From the NCBI GenBank assembly GCA_045538755.1, contig JAZQEC010000005.1, forward strand, positions 186,001 through 250,000: a stretch of 64,000 nucleotides of DNA. The letters run 5' to 3'. This stretch comes from UBA1738 sp045538755 (GTDB lineage: Bacteria; Bacillota; Clostridia; UBA1381). The notes below the pieces were generated by a model that was given only the letters and a program-made list of their open reading frames with translations, did not search any database and was not told the origin of the DNA. The position numbers and the translations under genes were made by a program. Shown here piece by piece: positions 33,744-42,593 of the stretch. The first letter of the stretch is position 1. Each line of letters begins with the position of its first letter.

Positions 33744-33900
33744 TTTCACTTTTAAAATTCACATATAACCTAAGGGTTATAATCCATAATTTTAAATGAA
33801 ATCAAAATGTATATGTTTGGTTATCACAATTTTGCGAGGGTAAAGCCCTTGCTAAGTAAAAATTGTTATCAGCAGCTAAAGAGCGGCTGTCACAAAGTGA
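33741..33900 (+). ncRNA. structured region between rpmJ and rpsM
   Basis: Three nested foldbacks fill this 216-base gap. GATTTCA-TTTTAAAATT (from about 33742) pairs with AATTTTAAA-TGAAATC (to about 33805) around an inner TATAACC/GGGTTATA stem. ACAATTTT/AAAATTGT encloses GCGAGGG/CCCTTGC (about 33827-33866), and GCAGC.../GCGGCTGT lies after it. It precedes the genes for S13, S11, S4 and RpoA, so it may be an S4-type alpha-operon leader or an RNA processing site. No reading frame is seen. Confidence 0.45.
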
Positions 33901-33959
33901 AGCTTTAACTGCTTATAATATTAAGAAATTGTGAGATTTATGCTAGTGGAGGTGTAATA

Positions 33960-34328
33960 ATGGCTAGAATAGCAGGTGTTGACTTACCAAGAGAAAAGAG
34001 AGTTGAAATCGGTTTAACTTATATCTACGGTATCGGTCTTAAGACATCACAGAAGCTCCTTAAGGAGAACAATATTAACCCTGATACCAGAGTTAAGGAT
34101 TTAACAGAAGATGAAGTAAACAAGTTAAGAGAAGCAATCAGCAACAACTACACAGTTGAAGGTGAGCTTAAAACACAGGTATCTCTTGATATCAAGAGAC
34201 TTATGGAAATAGGTTGTTACAGAGGTGTTCGTCATAGAAAGGGACTTCCTGTACGTGGACAGAACACAAAGAACAACGCAAGGACAAGAAAAGGTCCAGC
34301 CAGAACAATGGCTAACAAAAAGAAGTAA
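33960..34328 (+). CDS. rpsM: 30S ribosomal protein S13
   Basis: A 122-residue S13 (ARIAGVDLPREKRVEIGLTY, IYGIGLKTSQKLL, HRKGLPVRGQNTKNNARTRK). First gene of the alpha operon part. Confidence 0.97.
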   Translation: MARIAGVDLPREKRVEIGLTYIYGIGLKTSQKLLKENNINPDTRVKDLTEDEVNKLREAISNNYTVEGELKTQVSLDIKRLMEIGCYRGVRHRKGLPVRGQNTKNNARTRKGPARTMANKKK

Positions 34329-34343
34329 AGGAGGTACTAAGCA

Positions 34344-34739
34344 ATGGCAAAAGTAGCAAAAAGAACTACACGTACAAAGCGTGTTAAGAAAAATATTGAA
34401 AAGGGAGCTGCTCATATTCGCTCAACTTTCAACAACACAATCGTTACTATTACTGACGTAAACGGTAATGCACTTTCTTGGGCTTCAGCCGGTGGCTTAG
34501 GCTTCCGCGGTTCTAAAAAGAGCACTCCGTTTGCTGCACAGACAGCAGCAGAGACAGCAGCAAAGGCTGCTATGGAACACGGCCTTAAAACCGTTGAGGT
34601 TTATGTTAAGGGACCGGGTGCCGGTCGTGAAGCTGCAATTCGTGCACTTCAGGCTGCAGGTCTTGAAGTTACAATGATTAAAGACGTAACTCCAATCCCT
34701 CATAACGGCTGCAGACCGCCTAAGAGAAGAAGAGTTTGA
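34344..34739 (+). CDS. rpsK: 30S ribosomal protein S11
   Basis: A 131-residue S11 (IRSTFNNTIVTITDVNGNAL, SAGGLGFRGSKKSTPFAAQT, PIPHNGCRPPKRRRV). Lies at the platform near the mRNA exit. Confidence 0.97.
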   Translation: MAKVAKRTTRTKRVKKNIEKGAAHIRSTFNNTIVTITDVNGNALSWASAGGLGFRGSKKSTPFAAQTAAETAAKAAMEHGLKTVEVYVKGPGAGREAAIRALQAAGLEVTMIKDVTPIPHNGCRPPKRRRV

Positions 34740-34777
34740 TTAATTATTGTAATTAAAAGTAAAAGGAGGAATTTAAG

Positions 34778-35371
34778 ATGGCTAGAAATATGCAACCAGT
34801 TCTGAAAAGATGCAGAACTTTAGGAATTGAGCCTGCTGTTATGGGTATTCACAAATCTTCAAACAAGAACCCAAATAAGAGCAGAAAGAAACAATCTGAA
34901 TATGGTTTGCAGTTAAATGAAAAGCAGAAGGTTAAGTTTATATACGGCGTTTTGGAGAAGCAGTTCAGAAAATATTATGTAATGGCTACCAAAAAGCACG
35001 GTATTACAGGTGAAGAACTGTTATCAATCCTTGAAACAAGACTTGATAATGTAGTCTTCAGATTAGGCCTCGCAAACACAAGAAGAGAAGCAAGACAGAT
35101 CGTAAATCACGGACACATTCTTGTTAACGGTAAGAAGGTAGATATTCCTTCATATATCGTTAAGACAGGCGACACCATTGCACTTCGCGAGAAGAGCAAG
35201 GCTTCACAGAGAATGAAAGATATAGCTGAAGCAAATGCTTCAAGAGCTGTACCAAAGTGGTTAGACATGGACAAGAATACATCACAGGGTAAGGTTGTTG
35301 CACTTCCTACACGTGAAGATATTGATTACGAAGTAGAAGAACACCTCATCGTCGAATTGTATTCTAAGTAA
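34778..35371 (+). CDS. rpsD: 30S ribosomal protein S4
   Basis: A 197-residue S4 with the S4 RNA-binding domain (LDNVVFRLGLANTRREARQI, VNHGHILVNGKKVDIPSYIV). The N-terminal zinc-type Cys motif is absent, so this is the zinc-free form. S4 can repress the alpha operon by binding its leader. Confidence 0.96.
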   Translation: MARNMQPVLKRCRTLGIEPAVMGIHKSSNKNPNKSRKKQSEYGLQLNEKQKVKFIYGVLEKQFRKYYVMATKKHGITGEELLSILETRLDNVVFRLGLANTRREARQIVNHGHILVNGKKVDIPSYIVKTGDTIALREKSKASQRMKDIAEANASRAVPKWLDMDKNTSQGKVVALPTREDIDYEVEEHLIVELYSK

Positions 35372-35434
35372 TAAATGTTTTTACCCTCGGTAAGTGGATA
35401 AGTTACATGAATATGTGAAGGAGGGTTCGATACG

Positions 35435-36379
35435 ATGATAGAAATGGAAAAGCCCAATATAGAATGTAAATCATTAACAGGAAACTTCGGTGTTTTTGAA
35501 GTAACACCGCTTGAACGTGGTTATGCTACCACAATAGGAAATTCATTGCGCAGAATTTTGCTTTCATCACTTCCGGGTGCTGCAGCAACTTCTGTCAAGA
35601 TTGACGGTGTTCAGCACGAGTTTTCAACAGTTCCGGGTGTTAAGGAAGATGTTACAGAGCTTATTTTAAATATTAAAAAGCTTGCACTAAAATTACATTC
35701 TGACTCGCCAAAAACAGTATATATTGAAGCAAAGGGTGCTTGTGAGATTACTGCAGCTGACATCACAGCTGATGCAGATGTAGAAATCTTCAATCCTGAC
35801 TTGCATATTGCGACTTTGAACGAAGATGCAAGATTGTATATGGAAATCACTGTTGCAAAGGGCAGAGGATATATTTCTGCTGATAAAAATAAGCAGATGC
35901 TTCAGCCACCGGTTGGAGTTATCCCTGTGGATTCAATATTCACTCCTGTAAGCAAGGTAAACTATACTGTTGAAAATACACGAGTTGGCAGCAACACCGA
36001 CAGAGAGAAACTCACTGTTGAGGTTACTACTAACGGAACAACAAAGCCTGATGAGGCTGTTAGCTTAGCTGCTAAGATAATGAATGACCTTTTGATGCTG
36101 TTCGTTGACCTTTCAGAGGACGCAAAGAATACTGAAATTGTCAAGGAAAAGGAAGAAAGCAAGAAGGAAAAAGTACTGGAAATGTCAATCGAAGATTTAG
36201 ACCTTTCAGTTCGTTCATACAACTGCTTGAAGCGTGCCGGTATCAATACCGTAGAAGATCTTGCGAACAAGTCAGAAGAGGAAATGATGAAGGTCAGAAA
36301 CCTCGGAAGAAAGTCGCTTGACGAAGTTAAGTATAAGTTGCATGCTTTAGGCTTGGCGCTAAAAGAAGAAGAAGACTAA
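35435..36379 (+). CDS. rpoA: DNA-directed RNA polymerase subunit alpha
   Basis: A 314-residue alpha subunit. The N-terminal domain (ERGYATTIGNSLRRILLSSL, PGAAATSVKI) dimerises and nucleates assembly. The C-terminal domain (LDLSVRSYNCLKRAGINTVE, DLANKSEEEMMKVRNLGRKS) contacts UP elements and activators. Confidence 0.97.
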   Translation: MIEMEKPNIECKSLTGNFGVFEVTPLERGYATTIGNSLRRILLSSLPGAAATSVKIDGVQHEFSTVPGVKEDVTELILNIKKLALKLHSDSPKTVYIEAKGACEITAADITADADVEIFNPDLHIATLNEDARLYMEITVAKGRGYISADKNKQMLQPPVGVIPVDSIFTPVSKVNYTVENTRVGSNTDREKLTVEVTTNGTTKPDEAVSLAAKIMNDLLMLFVDLSEDAKNTEIVKEKEESKKEKVLEMSIEDLDLSVRSYNCLKRAGINTVEDLANKSEEEMMKVRNLGRKSLDEVKYKLHALGLALKEEED

Positions 36380-36410
36380 TTTTCTCGGATAAAAAAAGGA
36401 GGGATTGTTA

Positions 36411-36749
36411 ATGGGTACAAGAAAGTTAAATCTTCCAACTGACCAGAGAATGGCACTTTTAAGAAACTTGGTAACAAGCTTTTTAGAGACAGGAAGAGTT
36501 GAGACAACATTAACAAGAGCTAAAGAAGCTCAGAGTTTGGCTGAAAAGATGATTACTCTTGGAAAGACAAACACATTACACTCTCGCCGTCAAGCATTGG
36601 AGTTCATTACAAAAGAAGACGTTGTAACAAAGCTTTTCAACGAAATCGCTCCAAAGTATGCTGAAAGAAACGGTGGATACACAAGAATTTTAAAGACAGG
36701 CCCACGTCGTGGTGACTCTGCTCCTATGGCAATTCTTGAATTAGTGTAA
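36411..36749 (+). CDS. rplQ: 50S ribosomal protein L17
   Basis: A 112-residue L17 (MGTRKLNLPTDQRMALLRNL, GRVETTLTRAKEAQSLAEKM, GGYTRILKTGPRRGDSAPMA). The ATG at 36411 follows AAAAGGAGGG. Last gene of the cluster, before a strong terminator. Confidence 0.97.
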   Translation: MGTRKLNLPTDQRMALLRNLVTSFLETGRVETTLTRAKEAQSLAEKMITLGKTNTLHSRRQALEFITKEDVVTKLFNEIAPKYAERNGGYTRILKTGPRRGDSAPMAILELV

Positions 36750-36765
36750 TCATTGACTAAAATAT

Positions 36766-36796
36766 AAAAAGCTCCGGATTTTCCGGAGCTTTTTGC
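36766..36796 (+). terminator. terminator of the ribosomal cluster
   Basis: GCTCCGGA (36771-36778) pairs with TCCGGAGC (36782-36789), flanked by an A-run and a T-run. Confidence 0.9.
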
Positions 36797-36832
36797 ATTG
36801 AAAAAGTGACTTGAAGAAATTGTAACTAAAAA

Positions 36833-36862
36833 CAAGCGGCAGATTTTGTAAACTGCCGCTTG
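36833..36862 (-). terminator. terminator of the topoisomerase/glycosyltransferase operon
   Basis: CAAGCGGCAG (36833-36842) pairs with CTGCCGCTTG (36853-36862). On the minus strand a T-run follows, downstream of the wecG-like stop. Confidence 0.8.
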
Positions 36863-36900
36863 CATCAGAGTACTATTTGCTGTAATTAAGTTTACTTTTA

Positions 36901-37641
36901 TTAGTCCATATCTTTAAATTTCCTGCCTTTAAATAAAATAGTCAGCCCGAATTTAGGAAGTGCCATCATACGTCCAAAGCGCCATGGTTCTTTTATCAGG
37001 CGATAGAGCCATTCAAGACCTAAGTCACACCAAATTTCCGGCGCTCTTTCTACATTACCTGCGAGCACGTCAAGACTGCCGCCAATTCCCATCATAACGT
37101 GGCAATTCAGTTTGTCCTTATTCTCAAAAATCCAGTTTTCCTGAGCCGGAGCACCAAGACATACAAACACAAGGTCTGCACGGCTTGCGTTAATATCATC
37201 AACGATTGAGTCGATTTCTTCAGGTGCGAAATAACCATTATGAGTACCCACTATATTTATAAGCGGATATTTTTCCTTCAGTTTTTCCTGCGCCAGTTCT
37301 GCAACGCCTGGTTTTCCGCCGAAAAGATAGAGCCTGTGACCGGTTTCGGCAATTATATCAAGAACACTGCACGCCATATCATATCCTGTTACACGTTCAG
37401 AAAGCGGATCGCCTAAAATTTTTGAGGCATATACAACACCGATACCATCAGCAGTTAAAAGGTCTGCAGAGTTTAGCAAATCGCAAAATTCAGGGTCTTT
37501 ATAAGCCATTAATATAATTTCGGAATTTGGAGTAAATACTGCGTGATTTCCGCGCTCATAAAGCATATCCATAATTCTTTCCACAGCTTCATCATGTGTA
37601 ACTTTGCAAACATTGACACCGAGAATGTTTATTTTTTCCAT
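36901..37641 (-). CDS. WecG/TagA/CpsF family glycosyltransferase
   Basis: A 246-residue GT26 enzyme (TPNSEIILMAYKDPEF, LLTADGIGVVYASK, GYDMACSVLDIIAE, LYLFGGKPGVAELAQ, VCLGAPAQENWI, GGSLDVLAG). The DADGxGV-like segment and the catalytic ThrAla-Asp-Gly region are present. Relatives transfer N-acetylmannosamine onto lipid-linked GlcNAc for teichoic acids or surface glycans. It follows the topoisomerase genes by 12 bases on the same strand; that association looks positional. Confidence 0.88.
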   Translation of the reverse strand: MEKINILGVNVCKVTHDEAVERIMDMLYERGNHAVFTPNSEIILMAYKDPEFCDLLNSADLLTADGIGVVYASKILGDPLSERVTGYDMACSVLDIIAETGHRLYLFGGKPGVAELAQEKLKEKYPLINIVGTHNGYFAPEEIDSIVDDINASRADLVFVCLGAPAQENWIFENKDKLNCHVMMGIGGSLDVLAGNVERAPEIWCDLGLEWLYRLIKEPWRFGRMMALPKFGLTILFKGRKFKDMD

Positions 37642-37653
37642 AGTAAACCTCCA

Positions 37654-39864
37654 TTAAAACATAGATATTTGAGTATCTTCTGTACGCAGGAATGAACCTG
37701 CGGCCGGGATGTTTTTCGCTTTGTAATGCTTTATATTGTCAAGACCACTGTCTTTTGCCAAGACTGTGCGTACAAGTGTTGCGCCTTTTTTTGTGAGTTT
37801 CATAACTTGAACACCCTGTGTTGATTTGGTGGACTTTAAAGGAATTAATGACGTATCAACTGCTATTACCTTGTTGTTGTCTGCAAAAGAAACGATTTCA
37901 CAATCCTCTTTAGTCCATAAAATACTGCGTATTTCTGCTTTGTTCGAGTATGCATTTATAAGACGTTTGCGGTTTGATTTGGTCTCGTAGTTTGAAAGCT
38001 CAACCTTTGCCATTTTGCCGTTTGCAAAGGCAAAAATCATATAGCCGGAGTAATCATTTGCTATTACGGTATAACGTAGCTTTTCGCCTTCTTCAAAGCC
38101 TAAAAGAGCAGGAATGTATTCTCCAAGTGCGCTTACCTTTGAATCAGGAATATCGTAAGCATACGCTTTATAGGCATTGCATTTGTCGGTAAAGAAGATA
38201 AGCTCAGCCTTGTTGGTTGTTTCAAATTCCTGCATAACCTCGTCGCCCTCTTTTAACTTGTGTTCGGAGGTTGTAGAACGAAGTGATACTGCCGAAACCT
38301 TTTTAATGTAGCCTTCACGTGTCACAAAAAGTGTGAGCGGATAATCGTCAATGAAGTCATCTTCCTTGTATTCTTCAATCTCGCCGATTTCTACAAGTTT
38401 TGTTTTTCTGTCTTGACCGTACTTTTTAGAAATTGCAGCGAGCTGTTTTGCAATAAGCTTTTTGACTTCTTTATCACTTGATAGGATATGATTTAATTCG
38501 TCAATTTCTTCAATCAGGCGCTCAATTTCTGCTGTGCGGTTTAAAATGTATTCCTTGTTGAGATTACGAAGCTTAATTTCTGCAATATATTCTGCCTGAA
38601 CTTTGTCTATTTCAAAGCCGGACATTAAGTTCGGAATAACGTCTTCTTCCTTTTCTGTGTGACGGATAATTGAAATTGCTTTGTCAATATCCATTAAAAT
38701 CTTTTTAAGACCGGTTAAAAGGTGAAGCTTTTCTGATTTTTTATCTATGTCAAACTTGAGTGAATTTTTTATACAGCCTGAGCGGAATTTTACCCACTCA
38801 TCAAGTATCTGCTTAACTCCTAAAACCATCGGCACGTTGTTTATAAGCAGGTTAAAGTTGCAGGCAAAGCTGTCCTCAAGCGGTGTGAGCTTGAAAAGCT
38901 TTAACATAAGGCTATCAGGGTCGGTGCCGCGCTTTAAGTCGAGTGTGAGCTTAAAGCCGTTAAGCCCTGTTTCGTCTCTTGCGTCAGAAATTTCCTTAAG
39001 CTTGTTGGCTTTGACAAGGTCCATTATCTTTGAAAGTATTGCCTCAACTGTTGTTGTGTACGGAATTTCCTTTATTTCAATGCAGTTATTGGCTTTGTCA
39101 AACTCATAAACTGCACGCATTTTAAAACTGCCTCTGCCTGTTTCATAAATTTCGCGCATCTGGTCTTTATTGTATAAAAGTTCTGCGCCAAGTGAAAAAT
39201 CAGGCGCAGGCATGATTTCAATTATGTCGCAGTTTGGATGCTTCATAAACTCAATCGTTGCGTCGCATACCTCTCGCAGATTAAATGAACAGATATTGCT
39301 TGCCATACCTACCGCAATTCCCTGATTTGGATTTACCAAAATGTTAGGGAATGCAACAGGAAGGAGCGTTGGCTCTTGAAGTTCACCGTCATAGTTGTCA
39401 ACGAATTTTACTGTATTTTTATTAATGTCGCCGAAAAGTTCCTGACAAATCGGGTCAAGACGAACCTCGGTATAACGTGATGCGGCATATGCCATATCTC
39501 TTGAATACTGCTTGCCGAAGTTGCCCTGCGACTCGACAAGAGGATGAAGAAGTGCTTCATTTCCGCGCGTCAGGCGCACCATGGTTTCGTAAATTGCACC
39601 GTCGCCATGTGGATTTAACTTCATTGTCTGTCCGACTACGTTGGCAGACTTTGTGAGTTTCCCGCCTAAAAGCCCCATTTTATACATCGTGTAAAGGAGT
39701 TTTCTGTGTGACGGTTTTAGACCGTCAATTTCGGGGATTGCACGTGATACGATAACACTCATTGCGTAAGGCATATAGTTTTTTTCAAGAGTGTCGGTAA
39801 TAAGCTCCTCGACAATCGGTGCAGGAACATAGCTTTCCTCAATAATTTTTTTCTTTTTAGCCAT
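37654..39864 (-). CDS. type IIA topoisomerase subunit A (ParC/GyrA-like)
   Basis: A 736-residue subunit with the DNA-breaking tyrosine Y131 (AASRYTEVRLD) after SNVVGQT-type and GNFGKQYSRD segments. The C-terminal wrapping domain is shorter and less regular than in gyrase and has no clear GyrA box, which favours a topoisomerase IV-like role in decatenation. The first gene of the pair encodes the B subunit, 12 bases upstream. In Clostridia a second pair of this kind often accompanies true gyrase; I see no gyrase here to compare. Confidence 0.88.
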   Translation of the reverse strand: MAKKKKIIEESYVPAPIVEELITDTLEKNYMPYAMSVIVSRAIPEIDGLKPSHRKLLYTMYKMGLLGGKLTKSANVVGQTMKLNPHGDGAIYETMVRLTRGNEALLHPLVESQGNFGKQYSRDMAYAASRYTEVRLDPICQELFGDINKNTVKFVDNYDGELQEPTLLPVAFPNILVNPNQGIAVGMASNICSFNLREVCDATIEFMKHPNCDIIEIMPAPDFSLGAELLYNKDQMREIYETGRGSFKMRAVYEFDKANNCIEIKEIPYTTTVEAILSKIMDLVKANKLKEISDARDETGLNGFKLTLDLKRGTDPDSLMLKLFKLTPLEDSFACNFNLLINNVPMVLGVKQILDEWVKFRSGCIKNSLKFDIDKKSEKLHLLTGLKKILMDIDKAISIIRHTEKEEDVIPNLMSGFEIDKVQAEYIAEIKLRNLNKEYILNRTAEIERLIEEIDELNHILSSDKEVKKLIAKQLAAISKKYGQDRKTKLVEIGEIEEYKEDDFIDDYPLTLFVTREGYIKKVSAVSLRSTTSEHKLKEGDEVMQEFETTNKAELIFFTDKCNAYKAYAYDIPDSKVSALGEYIPALLGFEEGEKLRYTVIANDYSGYMIFAFANGKMAKVELSNYETKSNRKRLINAYSNKAEIRSILWTKEDCEIVSFADNNKVIAVDTSLIPLKSTKSTQGVQVMKLTKKGATLVRTVLAKDSGLDNIKHYKAKNIPAAGSFLRTEDTQISMF

Positions 39865-39876
39865 TTTCCTGCCTCC

Positions 39877-41889
39877 TTAACTTATATCAAGCATTTCCAT
39901 ATATAAATGCCCATTTTGTGCGATATGGTCTTTTCGCTGGGAAAGGTTGTCGCCTAAAAGGATGTCAAATACCTGCGCAGTGCGTTCAACATTTTCAGGT
40001 GTTATTTTTATGAGTCTGCGTGTTGCAGGATGCATTGTTGTTAAACTCATCATTTCAGGCTGGTTTTCGCCAAGACCTTTGCTTCGCTTGATGTCATAGT
40101 CACCCTTTGAAAGGCCGTCATCTGCAAGTTTTTTTAGGATTTCTTCCTTCTCGCCGTCTGTATATGCAAAAAGTTTTTCGCCTTTTCGCTTTGTCTTTTC
40201 AATGGTTATTTCATAAAGCGGTGATTCGGCAATATAAACCTTGCCCAAATCTATAAGGCTTGGAATTAGCCTGTAAATCATAGTAAGGACGAGAGTTCTT
40301 ATCTGGAAACCGTCAACGTCAGCATCGGTACAGATTATGACCTTGTCCCAACGCAGGTTATCAATATTAAATTCCTCAATGCCCTTGATGTGCTTTGACT
40401 TTATTTCAATACCACAGCCCAAAACCTTTAAAAGGTCAAGGATAACGTCGCTTTTAAAAATCTTCGCATAATCTGCCTTTAAGCAGTTCAAAATTTTACC
40501 GCGAATAGGCATAATCGCCTGAAAATTCGGGTCTCTTGCAAGTTTACACGAGCCAAGTGCCGAGTCACCCTCAACGATATAGACTTCACGTTTTGAAATA
40601 TCCTTGCTTCGGCAGTCCACGAATTTTTCGACACGATTTGTGATGTCCATTGTGCCGGTGAGCTTTTTCTTGGTATCAATTCGAACCTTTTCGGCATTTT
40701 CACGGCTTCTCTTGTTAACCAAAACCTGATTCGAAATTTTTTCTGCATCAGTTTTGTTTTCTATAAAATAAACTTCAAGCTGATGACGCAAAAATTCTGT
40801 CATTGCTTCTTGTATAAACTTGTTGTTAATAGCTTTTTTTGTCTGGTTTTCGTAGCTTGTCTGAGTTGAAAAGGAATTAATAACAAGTGCCAGACAATCG
40901 GCAACATCTGTAAAGGTTATCTTTGACTCTGTTTTGTTATATTTACCGTTTTGCTTCAAATATTGGTCTATTGCGTAGACAAATGCGTTTTTTACGGCTT
41001 TGTCGGGTGAACCGCCATGCTCAAGCCAACTTGAGTTGTGGTAATATTCAAGCATATTAACTGCCGTTGAAAAGCAGAAAGCAATCTGCATCTTGACCTT
41101 ATATTCCGGCTTGTCCTCGCGGTCTTTGCCGACTCTTTCAGCGTCCCAAACTTCAAGCGTTGTAAAGCTCTTGTCGCCTACTGCCTCATTTAAATAGTCT
41201 ACGATGCCTTTTTCGTAGTAGTATTCAAAAAGCTGTGTGCCTTCATCAGTTTCCGAGTAAAGCACGAAGCGTATTCCTGCATTAGTCATAGCTTGCTTTT
41301 TTAAAACGTCCTGATAAAATTCAATCGGGATATTTATATCGGTGAAAACGTCGTGGTCAGGTTTCCACTTGATAGTCGTTCCTGTTTTGTTTGTAGAAAC
41401 CGGAGTTTTGGTAAGCCCGCCGATGTTTTCACCCTTTTCAAAGTGAAGGGTGTATTTGGTTTTATCACGTATAACCTCAACGTCCATATATTCTGATGAG
41501 TACTGCGTTGCACACGCACCAAGTCCATTGAGCCCCAGACTGTACTCGTACATACCGCCTGAGTTATTGTTATATTTTCCGCCTGCATAAAGCTCGCAGA
41601 ATACAAGCTCCCAGTTAAATCGTTCTTCTTTTTCGTTGTAATCGACAGGAATTCCACGCCCTGCGTCACGTACCTCTATGCTGCCATCTGAAAAGCGTGT
41701 TATTTCGATAATGTTTCCGTAGCCTTCACGAGCCTCGTCAATGGAATTTGACAAAATTTCAAAGAATGAGTGCTGACAGCCTTCAAGACCGTCTGAGCCG
41801 AAGATGACAGCAGGACGCTTACGCACGCGGTCGGCACCTTTTAAGCTCGTTATGCTTTGATTATCGTATTCTTCTTTTTTCTTTGGCAT
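39877..41889 (-). CDS. type IIA topoisomerase subunit B (ParE/GyrB-like)
   Basis: A 670-residue ATPase subunit. The GHKL fold shows ILSNSIDEAREG (N box), VRDAGRGIPVDYNEKEERFN and the G-rich LGLNGLGACATQYSS. The Toprim domain has EGDSALGS and CTDADVDGFQIRT with its metal-binding acidic residues. The C-terminal region ends with DILLGDNLSQRKDHI. It differs from canonical GyrB in its tail and in the N-terminal motifs, so it belongs to the ParE-like or second clostridial group. Confidence 0.88.
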   Translation of the reverse strand: MPKKKEEYDNQSITSLKGADRVRKRPAVIFGSDGLEGCQHSFFEILSNSIDEAREGYGNIIEITRFSDGSIEVRDAGRGIPVDYNEKEERFNWELVFCELYAGGKYNNNSGGMYEYSLGLNGLGACATQYSSEYMDVEVIRDKTKYTLHFEKGENIGGLTKTPVSTNKTGTTIKWKPDHDVFTDINIPIEFYQDVLKKQAMTNAGIRFVLYSETDEGTQLFEYYYEKGIVDYLNEAVGDKSFTTLEVWDAERVGKDREDKPEYKVKMQIAFCFSTAVNMLEYYHNSSWLEHGGSPDKAVKNAFVYAIDQYLKQNGKYNKTESKITFTDVADCLALVINSFSTQTSYENQTKKAINNKFIQEAMTEFLRHQLEVYFIENKTDAEKISNQVLVNKRSRENAEKVRIDTKKKLTGTMDITNRVEKFVDCRSKDISKREVYIVEGDSALGSCKLARDPNFQAIMPIRGKILNCLKADYAKIFKSDVILDLLKVLGCGIEIKSKHIKGIEEFNIDNLRWDKVIICTDADVDGFQIRTLVLTMIYRLIPSLIDLGKVYIAESPLYEITIEKTKRKGEKLFAYTDGEKEEILKKLADDGLSKGDYDIKRSKGLGENQPEMMSLTTMHPATRRLIKITPENVERTAQVFDILLGDNLSQRKDHIAQNGHLYMEMLDIS

Positions 41890-41945
41890 AATACTTCCCT
41901 TTCTATATCAATATATTGTGATTTTAATTACATATTCCTCATCTT

Positions 41946-41974
41946 ATTATACTATGTTTAGTGGAATTTGTCAA
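41946..41974 (-). promoter_or_regulatory. promoter of the topoisomerase pair
   Basis: TTGACA (41969-41974) and TATAAT (41946-41951) on the minus strand, 17-base spacer, a perfect consensus. Confidence 0.8.
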
Positions 41975-41988
41975 ATTCATTCCTGCTA

Positions 41989-42017
41989 TTGTAATTAAAA
42001 TGAAATTGTGCTAAAAT
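41989..42017 (+). promoter_or_regulatory. promoter of the ykgJ-like/vanW/topB operon
   Basis: TTGTAA (41989-41994) and TAAAAT (42012-42017), 17-base spacer, divergent from the topoisomerase promoter. Confidence 0.6.
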
Positions 42018-42066
42018 AATAAAGTAACTACTGTAGTATTGTGCGATTAACGAGAGGATTATAACT

Positions 42067-42588
42067 ATGAATATTGCATACATTTATTTGCAGGTTTATC
42101 GCCTTTTTGACCAAAGTACGCCTATTAAGGCGGATTGCGGAAAGATTTGTGGAAAGGCTTGCTGCACAGGTGAGGATTCGGGAATGTACCTTTTTCCGGG
42201 TGAGGAGAATGTTTTTAAGCTGCTAGCTCCTTTGTGGGCAAAAATTGAGGAGTCTGATTTTACTTATAATTATAACGGCAGAGAAAAAAACGTTCCGCTT
42301 TTGGTTTGTGATGGGAACTGCGACCGTTATCAAAGACCGCTTGCGTGCAGAATTTTTCCGCTGACGCCTTACCTTAACAAAGATGGAAAGCTTGAAATAA
42401 TCGTTGACCCGAGAGCTAAGTCATTATGTCCGCTGTCGCGTGAGCTTGCGGCAGATGAGTTTGACTATAAGTTTATTAAGAACGTAAAAAAAGCGTTTGT
42501 CCTTTTGATGAAAAATGCCGAAATTAAAGAATATTTGGTCAAGTATTCGGAATATATTGATGAATACAGGAAGTTTTTTAAGGAATAA
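42067..42588 (+). CDS. YkgJ/UPF0153-like Cys-cluster protein
   Basis: A 173-residue protein with the Cys pattern CGKICGKACC and later CDGNCDRYQRPLACRIFPL, the signature of the YkgJ family thought to bind iron or zinc. Function is unknown. It is six bases upstream of the vanW-like gene and probably shares its transcript. Confidence 0.8.
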   Translation: MNIAYIYLQVYRLFDQSTPIKADCGKICGKACCTGEDSGMYLFPGEENVFKLLAPLWAKIEESDFTYNYNGREKNVPLLVCDGNCDRYQRPLACRIFPLTPYLNKDGKLEIIVDPRAKSLCPLSRELAADEFDYKFIKNVKKAFVLLMKNAEIKEYLVKYSEYIDEYRKFFKE

Positions 42589-42593
42589 ATTTT

